A DNA stretch of 64,000 bases from Torymus aiolomorphi (GCA_036365515.1 CM070876.1:130875394-130939393); one strand, 5' to 3'; positions 21,251 to 32,606 are shown, numbered from the stretch's first letter. A program made the numbers and translations. The notes: generated by a model from the sequence alone, not told the origin.

Positions 21251-21556
21251 TTATATACGGCTCATGCACCGAGTCCGCACACGCTGCCTTTCGTTCTCTG
21301 GCCAGGCTTCCAGGAGTACCGCTATATCCGCTGTTAGACGGTCGTACACTTTTTGAGCATCTTGATTGAATTTTCGCGCGCTCCACAAGCGCTGCGTGGC
21401 GCAATTTAAACAGTGGACACTCTTGTTTTCTATGTTTTCCGTGAGCTGTTCGAGGTCTGTGTCGGAAGCGGCTATCTTCTTATACACCCAGTATTGCTCA
21501 TTGAAAACAGCTTGCAAAATGTTTTCAATGAATTTAAAATTTTCTAGGGATTCCAT
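21251..21556 (-). CDS. Polinton conserved-looking hypothetical protein
   Basis: 101 codons from the ATG at 21556 (MESLENFKFIENILQAVF...). Helical and charged, with a CLNC pair. An upstream in-frame extension to 21643 is Ser-rich from CAG repeats and not ATG-initiated at a credible context. A different minus frame downstream (to about 20960) is also open, with a repeated YTPK-VLIT block and Pro-rich sequence, so the true protein may be longer and frameshifted. Function unknown. Confidence 0.5.
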   Translation of the reverse strand: MESLENFKFIENILQAVFNEQYWVYKKIAASDTDLEQLTENIENKSVHCLNCATQRLWSARKFNQDAQKVYDRLTADIAVLLEAWPENERQRVRTRCMSRI

Positions 21557-21656
21557 GGTGCTGCTGCTGCTGCTGCTGCTGACGGCGATGGCGACGATGT
21601 GTCCGGCTAAGCTTGGTTGGTACTGTGGTAGTGCAGTGCGCACCCCGCTCTTTTAA

Positions 21657-22583
21657 GTGTACGGGTGTGGAGGGTAGAGTGGGGAGCAACTAGCCACGGC
21701 GAGGGAGTAAGTACGAGCGTTTCCTACAGAAACTCTCAGTTTTATAGTAATGTTATAAAATTCTCGGGGAATAGTGTGAGCGATGAAAAAGTACCCGATT
21801 AAGCGCAGGGGTTTATGGTGGATAAAGAGATGAGAATTTGTCCAGGAGGACAGAGTAAGCACACACGTTTCCTACAGAAACTCTCGGTTTTACGATTTGT
21901 AGTATTAGGTCGAGCAAATTCTCAGGGAACAGCGGGGGTTGCGAAAAAAAGTGCCAGAGTCTTGGGGCCACTTTTCAAGCGTTCTCAGGGCAAGACAATT
22001 TTCAGCCGTTGGTGTGCGCTCCGAAGAAAGTGACCTGCTCGGGGAAAGCCTGTACATTTTTGCCGTTGTGAGGTATTTACGACTTACTTACGAGCGATAA
22101 ACGAACTAGCAGACTCACAATGCTAGTCTGTATTTAGAGTTTTCTCTAATTTCGTCCAGCCGGGTGAGTAATGTTTTGTAAAACAATACCCCCGACTGGG
22201 GCGACACAACGGGCTGTATAGTTTTTATCTCAACTGCGCTTCTCGGCTTTCTCGCATCAATAGGGTCGTATTTTACGGTGCTGGTCCCACGCACGTACGT
22301 TTGAGGAAGTGTTGTTTCTTTTTTCTCAGCTGGAGTGGCTGTATAGTGCTGCTATTTTTTTCGATGTCCACTCTTTTTTTATAAGATGTTTATTTTGACT
22401 CTCGGGAATGTTTCGAAGAAAATGTGCTCATGGGGTAGGGCGCTGTCGTCAACTTCTTCGAGATGACTAGATGACTAATTTTTTTATCATACGTTTGTTG
22501 GGGTGCGTTTCAAAGATGACGTGTGTGTGTATAAGAAGTCCAAGCTCGCATGTGACGCGCTCAGTCTATTCAGAAGTTTCGAG
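21657..22583. other. Polinton stretch without clear genes; direct repeat
   Basis: A ~100-bp direct repeat (near 21715-21800 and 21858-21955; shared GTTTCCTACAGAAACTCTC and ATTCTC-GGGAA) is the only structure seen. This gap separates the minus-strand small genes from the plus-strand replication region and may hold divergent promoters. Confidence 0.5.
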
Positions 22584-22826
22584 ATGGATAATCAGGCAAA
22601 TAGTTCGTTGCGGAAAGCTGTGTTACGGCTCGCGATTAGAGCCCGTCACGGCAGAAATCCCGCGTGGCTGCGGCGTTTACGGCGTATGTCGTGTGAAAAC
22701 TTATCAGCGCAATTGCGGCTACTACTAAGAATAGCAGGGTATCGCGCAATAGTGCGCCTTGACAACGCATTCGCTTGTTCGCGCGAAGTACAGACCGTCA
22801 TTGAAGATGATGTCTTCGAGCGTTGA
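22584..22826 (+). CDS. Basic hypothetical protein upstream of PolB
   Basis: 80 codons from ATG at 22584 (MDNQANSSLRKAVLRLAIRA...), very Arg-rich, with an acidic end (VIEDDVFER). It may be a first exon: a good splice donor (GGTAAGT, 22884) and acceptor (TTTTATTTACAG, ending 22955) follow, but the frames across this intron do not join without a stop. No family recognised. Confidence 0.4.
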   Translation: MDNQANSSLRKAVLRLAIRARHGRNPAWLRRLRRMSCENLSAQLRLLLRIAGYRAIVRLDNAFACSREVQTVIEDDVFER

Positions 22827-22955
22827 TTAAGTGGATTGCCCGTGTTTCGCGGTATTGCGAATGCACGTGTGGAGCGTTAATTAGGTAAGTCTAAAACTTT
22901 TTTTTCAAAATAATTTTCCTTTACTTTTTTTTTATTTACATATTTTTATTTACAG

Positions 22956-23584
22956 CTGACGAGAGCCTCATTCGCGATGATTCGGATACGGAACTATCCG
23001 ATAGCTCGAGTGCGGCCAGCGATGAGACGTATTTCGAGCCAAGCGTGGCAGCCATGTCGCCGCAGTACTCGGCGCGCACGGCAGGCGTATTTAATCCTGT
23101 AGTGCGGCAACTCAACTTTGACTACACTGATACGGAGAGCGAAAGTGCGGGCGAGCAGCTGGTTGTCGCGGCCGACGTGCACAGGTCTGAAGATGACCAC
23201 CCCGAAGACGCCCAGCCCGAAAGCCCGTCGCTCATCGCGTGGGAGCATTTCGACGACGACAGCGGCGACGAGGTGGGGGAGTCGGAGACGGAAGAGGAGC
23301 GAGTGGTGCGAATCGAGGTTGATAGGCGCCTAGAAGAGATGCTGCACAGGGACCTCGAGATTGCCAACGCGCTTGAGATGTACGATCGTCCGCTAGTGAC
23401 AGAAGCAGAACGACGTCTTATCGCGAGCCATCCGCCCAACGTGAATGTCGAAGATAACAGCACAACTGCAAACACTGTGCGCGCCGATCGTGAATGGCTG
23501 TTGACGGGTTTGCACGGCGTGGCAAACATGGTTACCGCCGACTACAATCACAATTACCCGGCGCATAAAAATATATTTATTTAA
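22956..23584 (+). CDS. Acidic hypothetical protein upstream of PolB
   Basis: Open from the splice acceptor at 22955 (DESLIRDDSDTELSDSS...) to the TAA at 23582-23584; an ATG lies at 23054. Strongly acidic and Ser-rich, low complexity, likely disordered, with a predicted helical segment (RRLEEMLHRDLEIANALEMY). It may be an internal exon of a larger early gene; function unknown. Confidence 0.45.
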
Positions 23585-23637
23585 GAGCGTTTCTGATTTT
23601 GTTTTTTAAAAAGTCAAATATTTTTATTATAGTTATC

Positions 23638-23859
23638 CGCACGTGCGATCTGATGTATCGGGAACTTCGTTCGTCGCTCCCCGATGTCGACGGTTTGCCG
23701 GAGTTATATGAGCAAATAGCGCATAATCCGCAGGCAACGATTCAGCGCTGGTTCCGCGACCTAGCGCAAGACGAGACTTTGGCGTTATATACCGACGCAA
23801 ACATCAGAGATCTTATAGCGCGATTACTCGAAAGTTTTGCCGGTTATTCTGAGCCTTAA
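23638..23859 (+). CDS. Small open frame between acidic protein and PolB
   Basis: Open after a possible splice acceptor (ATTTTTATTATAG, ending near 23630); encodes CDLMYRELRSSLPDVDGLPE and RWFRDLAQDETLALYTDAN, a compact helical peptide. Inverted sequences CGTTTCTGATTTT/AAAATCAGAAACG lie just outside it (near 23590 and 23873). It may be a further exon; function unknown. Confidence 0.4.
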   Translation, partial: RTCDLMYRELRSSLPDVDGLPELYEQIAHNPQATIQRWFRDLAQDETLALYTDANIRDLIARLLESFAGYSEP

Positions 23860-23935
23860 ATGTAAAAAAAAATCAGAAACGTTTAAAAATAAAAAAGTTA
23901 AGAAAATATAATTTGTTTTTGACTTTTTTTATTTA

Positions 23936-26900
23936 GCGATTCCCGAGGCCCATTCCCTGTCGCCGCAGGTAGGTGGTGGTGGTGTTTATAGCAGCAGCAG
24001 CAGCAGCGTCCTGGCGGCCAGCCCCGAGAACAATGAAGTTATACAGCGCGGCGGCGAGCGCTTCATCGTTGCAGCCGAGGGGCAACAGTACCTGCGGCGG
24101 TTTGGTGTCCAAGGGCGCACGATTAGTTTTAGAATAGGTGAACCGCGTGAGGGAGAAAATGTTGTATTATGGATGGAAGCGGCGGTTAGCGATATCCATA
24201 ACTACATAACGGCGCATGTTCCGGGTAATAATTTAATCAGTGTGAGCGTACGAAGCGAGCGGTTTGCGCAAGATCCCGGTGGGCTCTCGTTCAGGCCTAT
24301 CGAAAATTTCACCATCGCTGATTTATGGAATCTAATTAGTTCCATATGTCAGAGTAATGAGATTATAGGCATTGACGACACGTTTATTTTACAGGCTTAT
24401 TACGTTGAAATGCCCGTTGGTACAGGTAGAATGCCCGCGAAAGGAGCTCTGACGGCGACCAGCCTTCAGAAGCGCTCAATAGTGACTATACAAAATGAAG
24501 CCGATAATCTCTGTTTACCGCGCGCGCTCGTAGTGGCGAAAGCCCACTTGGTGCTTAAGGGGTGGGATTGCGCGGAGGCTCGTAAAGAGTGGAAAAACAT
24601 ACGCGATTCACGTCGCGCCCTGCAGAAACAACGCGCGGAAAAACTCGTGGGTGACGCTGGTGTGTTTTTACAGCGCGAGGGGTGCGGGTTTCGCGAGCTG
24701 TTAGCATTTCAAAAATTTTTTGTCGCGTCGGGAATCGCGATCGTTGTTTTCGAAATTGAAAATTTTGGTAATGGCGATGCTCCGCTTTTCGACGGTCGAA
24801 ACACATTCGAAGAATTAAATATTCCTCTTCACGATGTAATTTATTTAATTTTTGAAGAGCGTCGGCGTCATTTCAACGTAATTACGAATTTATTTGCTGC
24901 GGCTGGCGCGCGATTTTTTGTTCTTATTACAACAAAGGGTATCGCTGTGTCGACCAACACACTTGTCCGCGTACTTGTCAATGTTGTTTCGTAAGTCCGC
25001 CCTGTAGGAGCGACGGCGTGGAAATGATTGAGTGTGCAGACTGCGGGCGCAAATTCTTTGGACACGAATGTTTTGCGAAACACAAGCAGCCGGGGTCGTA
25101 CAAAAAAAAATAATAAGAGAGTCTGCGACGTCGTGCGCCTGTGTGCACACTCATTAAAGATCGTGAATATTTTCAGACGGCAACACGAGTGCGGTGTCGG
25201 TTACTGTAAGCAATGCATGAAACACCATCCGTTTAACGATCAGTGCTTCATGCAGCCTATTATTGAAAATGACGCGAACGCGACTAAAAAATATTTGTAT
25301 ATTTTTTATGATTTTGAAACACGTCAGGACACGCCGTACGCTGAAAACATACAGCTTCACGTACCGAATCTGTGGGTCGCGCATCAGGTCTGTACCGACT
25401 GCATGGCTATCGACGATATAAAAATTATCTGCAACACATGCGGGGCGCGCGAGTTTGTTTTTACGCGGGATCCGGTGAGAGAGCTGTTAGGTTTGTGCAT
25501 TCGGGTAAACACTGTTTTCGCGGAAATGATATGCATCGCCCACAATACCAAAGCTTTTGACGCGCAATTTATTCTAAAAGAACTGGCCGAGAATCCCGAG
25601 TATAGCTCGCCCAGCGTCATTTTGAGCGGTCAAAATGTAACACTGCTTAAATATGGCCGCACTAAATTCATCGATAGCATAAATTATTTCAGATGAAATT
25701 AAGCGCGTTGCCAGTGACCTTCGGTTTACCAGAGAGCGTTAAAAAGGGCTATTTTCCCCATCTGTTTAACACTCTCGCCGCTTGGGACTACATCGGTCCT
25801 CTACCGCCCGTTGAGTTTTATGGCCCTGACTCGATGAGCGTAGCCGCTCGTGAGGATTTTCTTGCCTGGCACCGTGAAACGAGTCCGGACTATATATTCG
25901 ACATGAAAAAGGAGATTGTCGAGTACTGTCAAATGGATGTTGAAAATTCTCAGGCGGGCATGCATACAATTTCGGAAAATTTTTCTAGATGTGTCTGATA
26001 CGGACCCGTTCGTATCAGCGTGCACTATAGCGTCGACGTGTTCGCACGTTTATAGAAAAAACTTTTTGACCACGAATACCATCGGTATAATACCGCCCAA
26101 CGGTTATAGACGCGCCGACAGGCATTCTCAAAAATCTATAGAGTGGCTACTCTGTTGCGAGCGTGAAATCGGCCGAGAGATTGTACACGAGGGGCGCGCG
26201 CGTGAGTTTCGTTTATCGGAGGGCTATTTAGTGGATGGTTACCTGCCGACCACCGCCGCCGTACCAGACAAAGGAATTGTTTTCGAATTTCAAGGCTGCT
26301 ATTGGCACGGTTGCCCGCGGTGTTTTCCAAATAGGCGCGATTCGACAAAAACCCGTTTCAATCAAACTTTTGCGCAAGCTTACGAGAGCACATGTGAAAA
26401 AATTATACACATGAGGAGAGCCGGTTACGAAGTGCGCGAGATGTGGGAATGCGATTTTGAGCGGTTAAAAGCTCAGCAACCAGATATCGAGCGTTACATC
26501 AGCAATCATCCTATAATATGTAAAATCACGCTTGACCCGCGCGACTTGTTTTTCGGTGGGCGCACAGAGAATAACGTCACTTCGTACAGAGTCGCCGCGG
26601 ACGAAGAGATCAAATATACGGATATTTGCTCTCTTTACCCGTATATTTGTAAAAGAGGTCGTTTTCCAATTGGCCACCCACGTATTTACAGCGGGGGAGA
26701 ATGTGCCGCGCTAACGGGCGGTCAAAACAACAATCTCGCGAGCGTCGAGGGCCTGCTTAAATGTCGCGTGTTATCCCCGCGTGATTTATTACTGCCTGTG
26801 CTGCCTGTAAAAATGCACAATCGCCTTATTTTCGGGCTATGTCGTTCTTGTTGCGCCGAATTACGCGAGGAGGATTGCAATCACGAACAAGCGGAAGATC

Positions 26901-27958
26901 GTGAATTTACAGGCACATGGGTTGTGCGCGAGCTGCGCAAGGCGGTAGAACTGGGCTACAATATCACCGAGATTTACGTGATATGGCAATTTGAGAGCAC
27001 GCAGTACGACCAGCGCACGGGCGAGGGCGGTTTGTTCGCCAACTATGTAAATACTTTCCTTCGACTTAAACAGCAGGCCAGCGGATGGCCGAGCTGGTGC
27101 GTCTACGACGTGTCGAAGCAGCGGTACATTGACGAGTACGAGCGCGACGAAGGGATCAGATTAGATGCTGATAAAATTGAAACAAATTCCGGTTTGCGCT
27201 CGCTCGCCAAGTACTGCTTAAATACACTCTGGGGCAAGTTTGGGCAGCGCTCTAATTTAAAGCAAACGGAAATTGTAAAAACGCGTGAAGACCTGTTGAA
27301 ACTGTTAGCGGCGCCGGAAAAAGAGGTTTTTGATGTACTGCCAGTGAGCGAAAATCTCTTGTACGCGAATTGGTGCTACGTAGATGACGCTGTAGAATCT
27401 GCCCGCAGCACATGTGTTGTATTAGCCGCGTACATGACAGAGCAGGCACGACTAGAACTTTACAATTACATTGAAAAGCTCACAGCCGCGCGAGTTCTCT
27501 ACATGGACACCGATTCGTGTATATTTAAATGCAACCGAAATAATCCAGAAGAATACAGGCCTGCTCTGGGAAGTTTACTCGGCAATATGACAGACGAGCT
27601 CAAGGTTTATGGCGAGGGCTCATTCATCACGGACTTTATCTCCGGGGGGCCAAAATTTTATGCCTTTCGGGCCTTTGTCCCTTCGAGCGGCGAGACTGTC
27701 GAGTGTTGTAAGGTGAAAGGCGTCTCGTTAAATAGTTCAAATTCGCGTAAAATTAATTTTGACAGCGTGGAGCGCTTGATCGCGACGTACTTTGAGGGCA
27801 ACGCCGCACCTATCGTTCTCAATTACAATGCCATCAGACGCACGCGCATACACGAAGTCATCACGTGCGCCGAAAAAAAGTCCTGCTCTGTAGTGCTGCG
27901 GAAGCGAAGGTACTTCGCAAATGGTACTTCGCGCCCTTTCGGCTACAAAGCGGAATAA
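23936..27958 (+). pseudogene. polB: Polinton protein-primed DNA polymerase B (four single-base frameshifts)
   Basis: Replicates the element from protein-bound ends. N-terminal region 23936-24910 holds the conserved Polinton block DLCLPRAL-like (NLCLPRALVVAKAH). A Cys-rich zinc region follows, then a 3'-5' exonuclease: IFYDFETRQD (Exo I), HNTKAFDAQF (Exo II), EYCQMDV (Exo III). The polymerase has motif A YTDICSLYPYICK, motif B KYCLNTLWGKFGQR and motif C YMDTDSC. Frame changes lie at 24914-24919 (T6), 25102-25110 (A9), ~25688 and ~25940; from 25945 to the end the frame is intact. All active-site residues remain. The start is uncertain; coding is open from a splice-like acceptor (TTTTATTTAG) at 23935. 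Confidence 0.92.
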
Positions 27959-28084
27959 TAATAATTTATATATTTTTATGCGACGTTCTTGCTGTAAAAT
28001 AAATGTAAAAATATATTTATTCTTTTGGAAAAAAAATTCATTCATTTCCTCCATCTGCTACAGATAAAAAAAAAAGGTTCTAAT

Positions 28085-28290
28085 TGTTGTTGACCGCTTG
28101 AAAACGCGCTCGTGGTGCTTATCGGCGGTAATGTGCTCGTCCCCGCGGTAATGTGCTCGTCCCCGCGGCCATGAGCTGGCCACCGCGTCCACCGCGTCCA
28201 CCGCGACGATTCGCTCACCCCCGTGGTCGACTAGCGGTCCTCCGCCCCCGCCGCCGCCGCCACCGCCCGCCGCTAATGTTCTTTGGCTCT
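28085..28290. repeat. GC-rich simple repeats upstream of the ATPase
   Basis: Two copies of CCCGCGGTAATGTGCTCGTC, three of CACCGCGTC-like units and a CCGCCG run. It occupies the place where the ATPase N-terminus would be expected. Confidence 0.6.
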
Positions 28291-28370
28291 GCACGCAGGC
28301 GAGTATTATAAAAACGTCGGGCTGTCGAGTAGCCGTGGTACTCTTTGTCTTTCTCGCACAGCTCCCGGCA

Positions 28371-28931
28371 ATGTGCGATGCTAGCTTTCACCGTATATTA
28401 TTTTATTACGCCGAATGGCAAGAGGCATATCGAACAGCCTTTAAGCCCCAGGCGCCCACAACCATCGAGTTTCGAGAGGGACTGCCGCAGGTAGTCGACT
28501 ATTCACGGGACAATGACAAAAAAAAATTACTAATCCTCGACGATCTCATGCGCGAGTCTTCGAGTGATGTTATTTTGGATTTATTCACGAAAGGCAGTCA
28601 CCACAAAAATATAAGCGTCATATTCATCACGCAAAATGTTTTTCACAAAGGAAAGGCACAGCGCGACATAAGTTTAAATACCAAATATCTCGTGCTGTTC
28701 AAAAACCCGCGCGACAAAGCACAGATACAACATCTGGCGCGACAAATTCACCCGGAGGACTCGCTTTTTTTACGCGACGCGTACGTCGATGCGACGCGCT
28801 TGCCACATTCTTATCTCTTTATCGATCTCTCGCAGGACTGCTTGGACGCGTTTAGATTTCGTAGCAATATCTTTCCCGACGACCATGAGCCGCATTACGC
28901 GTACGTACCAAAGCACCTTAAAGTACGCTGA
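28371..28931 (+). pseudogene. Packaging ATPase (A32/FtsK-HerA type), N-terminus and Walker A lost
   Basis: Family members pump DNA into capsids. Here the conserved part starts at ATG 28371 (MCDASFHRILFYYAEWQEAY) and includes Walker B LLILDDLM, then SVIFITQNVFH and FKNPRDKAQIQHLARQI. The P-loop that should precede it is not present: upstream in-frame codons read TSGCRVAVVLF with no GK[ST]. Length is ~187 residues, short of the ~230-250 expected. Unless a separate exon supplies it, the enzyme cannot bind ATP. Confidence 0.8.
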
Positions 28932-28964
28932 TTACGCTAGCCGCGCGTCAGTTGGACAAAAACT

Positions 28965-30035
28965 ATGGCAGCGGGCAGTCGCATCGGAGCCGCCGCGGAA
29001 TACACCCACGCGGTAAACATTTTTCCAAGAAAAATCTCGCGCTCTTCAGTGCACTCTGTCACGGCGATAAGAAACATCGAGCGGCTATCGCGCGCACGGC
29101 CGACAAACCACTCGTCAAGTGCATATACGAGTGCGCGTTGAACGTTTTACAAGGGGTCGTAAAATTGAGCGATACCGACAACAGGCGATTGCGCAGACAT
29201 AAACACACACTTAGAAAGCTGAGTGACGTACACCGGGGAAACACCGATTGGCGCACAAAGAAACGATCGATTGTTCAGAGTGGCGGATCATTTTTACCGC
29301 TCTTGCTCGCCCCAATACTCGGAACGCTAATCGCAAAAATATTTGGATCGGTGGCGGCGCCACGCGATAAGATGGAACGGGCACGCAAGATGATACTCGT
29401 ACCAGAGGACACGTTTCAATCTACACAGCATGCGATGACGTTATCCATTCCAGCCGATACAACGCAGCCAAAAGAGTCGGTAGAAAAAAGTTTACAAACA
29501 CAGGGTGATAATTTTTCACGATTAGACGCTGAAATGTACGAGGTTCTACGCTCAAAAACGGCACGTGATGATTACGAAAAATGTCTAAAAACGCCGCTAT
29601 CTTTTTTTCCGAGACAATGAACGAACGACGGAGCGCGAGACGAAGCGCGAAATCGACGAAATAGAGGAGGCGCTAGGACCGTTCAGCGGGGAAGCTGTAC
29701 TCGAGAGCCTGCCAAAAATACACGCACCCAAAGCACGGCACATGCTACATATCTGGAAAACAAGAGTGCCCAGTCGCCTGAAATGGGACAATACAGGCAC
29801 TGTGAGCATCGATGGCCGTGTCATACCCCGCACAAACATAACAGAGTTACTGCTCGACGCCCTGCAGAAAAAGAAAAAGACAGCAGCCGAGGACGAGGCG
29901 CCCGTTGGCCGTTACGAATTTGCGAAATTTCTCAAAGCGAGCGACACGCCCGCCGATTTGATCGGAAATCCAAAAGTTCTGAAAATGGGACAAATACTAA
30001 CAGCCAAGCGGCACTTGCCAGCGCAGCAGCAGTAG
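28965..30035 (+). pseudogene. Polinton conserved structural-type protein, frameshifted twice
   Basis: Core segment 29025-29600 encodes KKNLALFSALCHGDKKHRAA, PLVKCIYECALNVLQGVVKL and a hydrophobic Gly-rich stretch (VQSGGSFLPLLLAPILGTLI), a pattern common to arthropod Polintons and possibly virion-associated. After a T7 run at 29602-29608 the frame changes and continues with LESLPKIHAPKARHMLHIWK and IDGRVIPRTNITELLLDAL, conserved C-terminal blocks of the same family. The ATG at 28965 lies in a third frame joined near a T5 run at ~29020. Biochemical role unknown. Confidence 0.75.
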
Positions 30036-30145
30036 CAGTCGTCTACAGCAGACGACTCGACGCGCTCGCCGATTCTCACCCGCAATAAAAAGCTCGTCAG
30101 ACAAGTGAAGAAAAACTGGCTCAAATTTGACCTGGCGTGAGAGCA

Positions 30146-31257
30146 ATGGCTTACGAAAAGCAGTACTACGACCTCGAGCACGAGGCGGGCTACGCGGGCG
30201 CACGGAATCTCCTACGTTTGAACGCAGCCAGCACAAAGACGAAGAAGAAAAAAATTTACGACTGGCTGAGCAATCAAGACGCGTACACGTTTCATCACCC
30301 GATAAAAAGACGCTTTCCACGGCTCACCTACAACATGAGCAACGTCGACGACGTGTGGGAGTGTGATTTACTGCAACTCACATCGATAAACGATTATAAC
30401 GACGGTTACTGCTACATCCTCGTAGTCATCGATGTACTCGGTAAGTTTGCGTGGGTTGAACCATTGATGGATATGTTGCCGACGCATTCGAACGCATTAT
30501 CGACAGAGCACAACCACGTTTACCCTTGTGCGTGCAGACCGATCGAGGCGAAGAATTTACCGGTGCAGCATTTCAAAAACTTCTTGACCGGCGGGGAATT
30601 GACTTTCGCGTCGCCAGGAATCCCGATATCAAGGCAGCGGTCGTTGAGCGTCTCAACAGGACACTGCGCGAGCGAATGTGGCGATATTTTTCCCACCAAA
30701 ACACCAAACGATATATCGACGTTTTACAAAAAATTGTCTACGCGTACAATCATTCTCTACACAGCGGCACGCGGATGCGTCCCACCGATGTTGACATCTA
30801 CAACGCTGCGCAGGCGCGAGAAAACTTGACCAAGCGCGCGAGCTCCAATTATCGGCGGCGGCGATGGTGGCGCCCCCACCACGTCACCGCGACGCATGGT
30901 AAATTCAATGTGGGAGATCTCGTGCGCATCAGTCGAACAAAAAACACCTTCGAGCGCGGATACGAGAACAATTTCAGCGAGGAAATTTTTAAGATAACGC
31001 GAGTATCGCGACGGCAAGGGCTGCATACGTACATTCTTCAGGACTTGAACGACGAGCTCATAGACGGCTTCTTTTACAAAGAGGAACTCGTACGCGTCGG
31101 GCGCGAGCGTCTGGCGGCCGATAAGAATTTCAAGATCGAACGCGTCGTGCGCGAGAAAGGGCGCGGCGCCAACAAGCAGCTGCTTGTCAAGTGGCTCGGC
31201 TATCCGGATACATTTAATTCTTGGGTAAAAGCGAGTCAGCTCGAAAAAATCGCGTAA
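30146..31257 (+). pseudogene. int: Polinton DDE integrase (c-int) with chromodomain, one frameshift
   Basis: Retroviral-type integrase that inserts the element with 6-bp staggered cuts. ATG 30146 opens MAYEKQYYDLEHEAGYAGAR; the catalytic core has WECDLLQL (first Asp), QTDRGEEF (second Asp) and AVVERLNRTL (Glu). An SH3-like domain (VGDLVRISRTKNTFERGY) and a C-terminal chromodomain (ERVVREKGRGANKQLLVKWL, then SWVKASQLEKIA) follow. A single-base frame change lies near 30460-30468. All DDE residues are present and the 3' two-thirds is one open frame. Confidence 0.9.
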
Positions 31258-31266
31258 AAAGCAAGC

Positions 31267-32079
31267 ATGGACACGTACGGAGATTTTTACATGGTGCTGC
31301 CCAGCAACAGCAGTATGAATTACTTTCCCGATAATAAGACTAGCTGCTTCACGACACACTTACCGCTGGAGATCAAATTACACGGCGAATGGTTTGTCGG
31401 GCTGGTGGAAATACACGTACCATGCAGCGTCGTACATTTTCAAGAGGAGGACGCCTTCTACAAGTTTTCCACGTACAACGATGACGCGCAACTCGTGGAG
31501 GAAAAATATTGTAATATACCCGTTGGAATTTATGACTCACTCTTTGAACTGGCGGACGCGATAAACAGCTCAAATGAAACCTATCGGCATCAAATGCTCG
31601 AACCCGTTAAAACACGTCGTGGCTATTACGCGATAAGACGCAAGTGCGACTGCTCGCAGCTACTCGAGACTTATTTCAACGAAAAAATGCGACATATATT
31701 TGGTTTCGATGACACACCGGAAAAACAAAAAATACCTTTTACCACTCTAAACGACGAGGATAAAAGGGACATAGTCGCCGCGAGACCTGCATCGCTCTCT
31801 CGAGCACTTCCCGACCAGTTGTACGTTTACACAGACATATGCGAACCCTACACAGTGGGGGATACCCAAGCGGCACTCTTGCGCATAGTTTCCATGGATA
31901 CCTTTAAATTCAGATATGGATGCAGCACTGTCCAGCGCTTTGCACCCGCTCACTACATACCGCTTCTCTATCACAATTTTAATAATGTTATTATAGATAT
32001 AAGAGATCAGCACGGGCGGCGCATACCATTCGATTATGGTACGTTGACGGTAACGCTACACTTTAGGCGCAATCGCTAA
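31267..32079 (+). CDS. Polinton minor capsid (penton-like) protein
   Basis: 270-residue open frame beginning MDTYGDFYMVLPSNSSMNYF; the YMVLPSNSSM.YFP start and L..E..L.G.W.VGL.EI block are typical of the single jelly-roll minor capsid protein encoded next to the major capsid gene in insect Polintons. Intact, ATG-started, ending TAA one base before the next ATG. Spacing and order (integrase, minor capsid, basic protein, major capsid) fit the usual capsid module. Name assignment rests on known family synteny. Confidence 0.75.
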   Translation: MDTYGDFYMVLPSNSSMNYFPDNKTSCFTTHLPLEIKLHGEWFVGLVEIHVPCSVVHFQEEDAFYKFSTYNDDAQLVEEKYCNIPVGIYDSLFELADAINSSNETYRHQMLEPVKTRRGYYAIRRKCDCSQLLETYFNEKMRHIFGFDDTPEKQKIPFTTLNDEDKRDIVAARPASLSRALPDQLYVYTDICEPYTVGDTQAALLRIVSMDTFKFRYGCSTVQRFAPAHYIPLLYHNFNNVIIDIRDQHGRRIPFDYGTLTVTLHFRRNR

Positions 32080-32080
32080 C

Positions 32081-32596
32081 ATGGAGCATTATACTCGCTA
32101 TTATGACGAACAGATCGGAGGTGGCGGCGTGAGAAACGTTTTTGCCGGCTCGCCATTTCAGAGGGGCCGAGGTGCAGGCGCGTGGCTAGGTGGCCTCTTT
32201 CGACGCATTCTGCCATATATCAGAGGCGCTAGGGCAGTAGGTAAGGAGACGCTGCGCGCAGGTATAAAAGTTCTCGACGACGTTGCCAACACAGGTAGCA
32301 GTTTCAAGGAGGCTGTAAAAATGAGGGCCCGAGAATCCGGTCGAAATCTCAAGCGTAAAGCGGCCGAGAAAATAGCAGAAGTTATGAAAGGTTCAGGCTA
32401 TAAAACAACCAAACGGGTCAAACGGCGGCGTCAGTCGCGAAAGTCACGCAGCGCTGTTCGCATCGCACACACCAAACACAAGAGGGCCATAAAAGCACCG
32501 GCAGCAGCAGGCGGACGAAAATTACGCAAAGGAGGTAGAAAAAAACGCAAAACACCGACTTTTCGAAGCGTTAGCGATATTTTCGGGCCAAAGTAA
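32081..32596 (+). CDS. Basic core-like/membrane-active protein of the capsid module
   Basis: 171 residues, intact. N-terminal GGGGVRNVFAGSPFQRG is followed by an amphipathic segment (GAWLGGLFRRILPYIRGARA) and then a Lys/Arg-dense C-terminal half (TTKRVKRRRQSRKSRS). The layout resembles adenovirus-like internal capsid proteins (membrane-active helix plus DNA-condensing tail), as proposed for adintovirus/Polinton relatives. Starts directly after the minor capsid stop. Confidence 0.65.
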   Translation: MEHYTRYYDEQIGGGGVRNVFAGSPFQRGRGAGAWLGGLFRRILPYIRGARAVGKETLRAGIKVLDDVANTGSSFKEAVKMRARESGRNLKRKAAEKIAEVMKGSGYKTTKRVKRRRQSRKSRSAVRIAHTKHKRAIKAPAAAGGRKLRKGGRKKRKTPTFRSVSDIFGPK

Positions 32597-32606
32597 ATAG
32601 AAAAAA

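Noticed and set aside
20778..21404. 208-codon minus-strand frame, Pro-rich
   Set aside because: Overlaps both better-supported small genes and is largely low-complexity; kept only as a note that it may hold a frameshifted extension.
23122..23529. 135-codon minus-strand Ser/Arg-rich frame
   Set aside because: Antisense shadow of the acidic protein at 22956-23584.
30441..30510. GTAAGT...CGACAG resembling an intron in the integrase
   Set aside because: The segment encodes conserved integrase sequence in a shifted frame, so a one-base indel explains the break better.
30757..31359. 200-codon minus-strand frame
   Set aside because: Antisense to the integrase, whose DDE and chromodomain motifs define the coding strand.
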